Positions 63,965 through 64,000 of a stretch of 64,000 nt of DNA are shown one piece after another. The stretch is from Clavulina sp. PMI_390 (Eukaryota; Basidiomycota; Agaricomycetes; Cantharellales; Hydnaceae). The position numbers were made by a program, and so were the translations under genes. The stretch's first letter is position 1; the number at the start of each line of letters is the position of its first letter. The notes below the pieces were generated by a model. That model ran no database searches, was not told the origin of the DNA, and worked only from the letters and a program-made list of their open reading frames with translations. Where the stretch lies: contig WIDE01000011.1 of NCBI GenBank assembly GCA_015039315.1, forward strand, positions 372,001 through 436,000, given 5' to 3'.

Positions 63965-64000
63965 CTGCAGTAACAGAGATAGAAGTGCCAGAGTGATAGG

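Overview
The window is genomic DNA of a filamentous basidiomycete, probably an Agaricomycete. Almost every gene is cut by short GT-AG introns of about 50-80 bases, UTRs are compact, and the gene set is fungal: Rsp5-type HECT ligase, Pom1-like DYRK kinase, mitochondrial thioredoxin, fungal G-gamma, H2B, and GPI-anchored cupredoxin-like wall proteins. The species cannot be fixed from the sequence. Gene models were spliced by hand from reading frame and splice signals.

Left part (0.9-22.7 kb), mostly housekeeping. In order: S-adenosylmethionine synthetase (+), a DJ-1/PfpI-family protein (-), mitochondrial thioredoxin (+), a small three-exon G-protein gamma subunit (-), a coiled-coil protein of unknown role (+), a first GPI-anchored cupredoxin-like protein (+, copy A), a 2,263-residue DYRK kinase (-, 9 exons), a Nepro/DUF4477 protein (-), trimethylguanosine synthase TGS1 (-), and a candidate 57-residue spliced gene (-).

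Middle part (23.3-38.5 kb), accessory. This is a same-strand array of cupredoxin-like, Ser/Thr-rich, GPI-type genes (copies B-G). Copies B, D, E, F and G have open frames and C is a pseudogene. Between them lie at least four degenerate copies of one upstream block, two of which no longer precede a gene, plus a 5'-truncated LINE with target-site duplication, minisatellites and an orphan GPI-tail exon. The four expected type 1 copper ligands (His, Cys, His, Met) are complete in D, F and G. A different position is changed in A, in B, and in the C/E pair. The family therefore looks like an expanding set that may be leaving copper binding. This array is the main candidate for an undescribed system.

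Right part (39.2-64 kb). In order: Rsp5/Nedd4-type ubiquitin ligase (-), a low-complexity Ser-rich hypothetical protein (-), histone H2B (+), a Gpt2/Sct1-type glycerol-3-phosphate acyltransferase (-), three NmrA-like NAD(P)-binding paralogues (two -, one +) with a type II membrane protein (-) among them, amidophosphoribosyltransferase ADE4 (+, start codon apparently split by an intron), and the acidic C-terminal exon of a gene running off the right edge (-).
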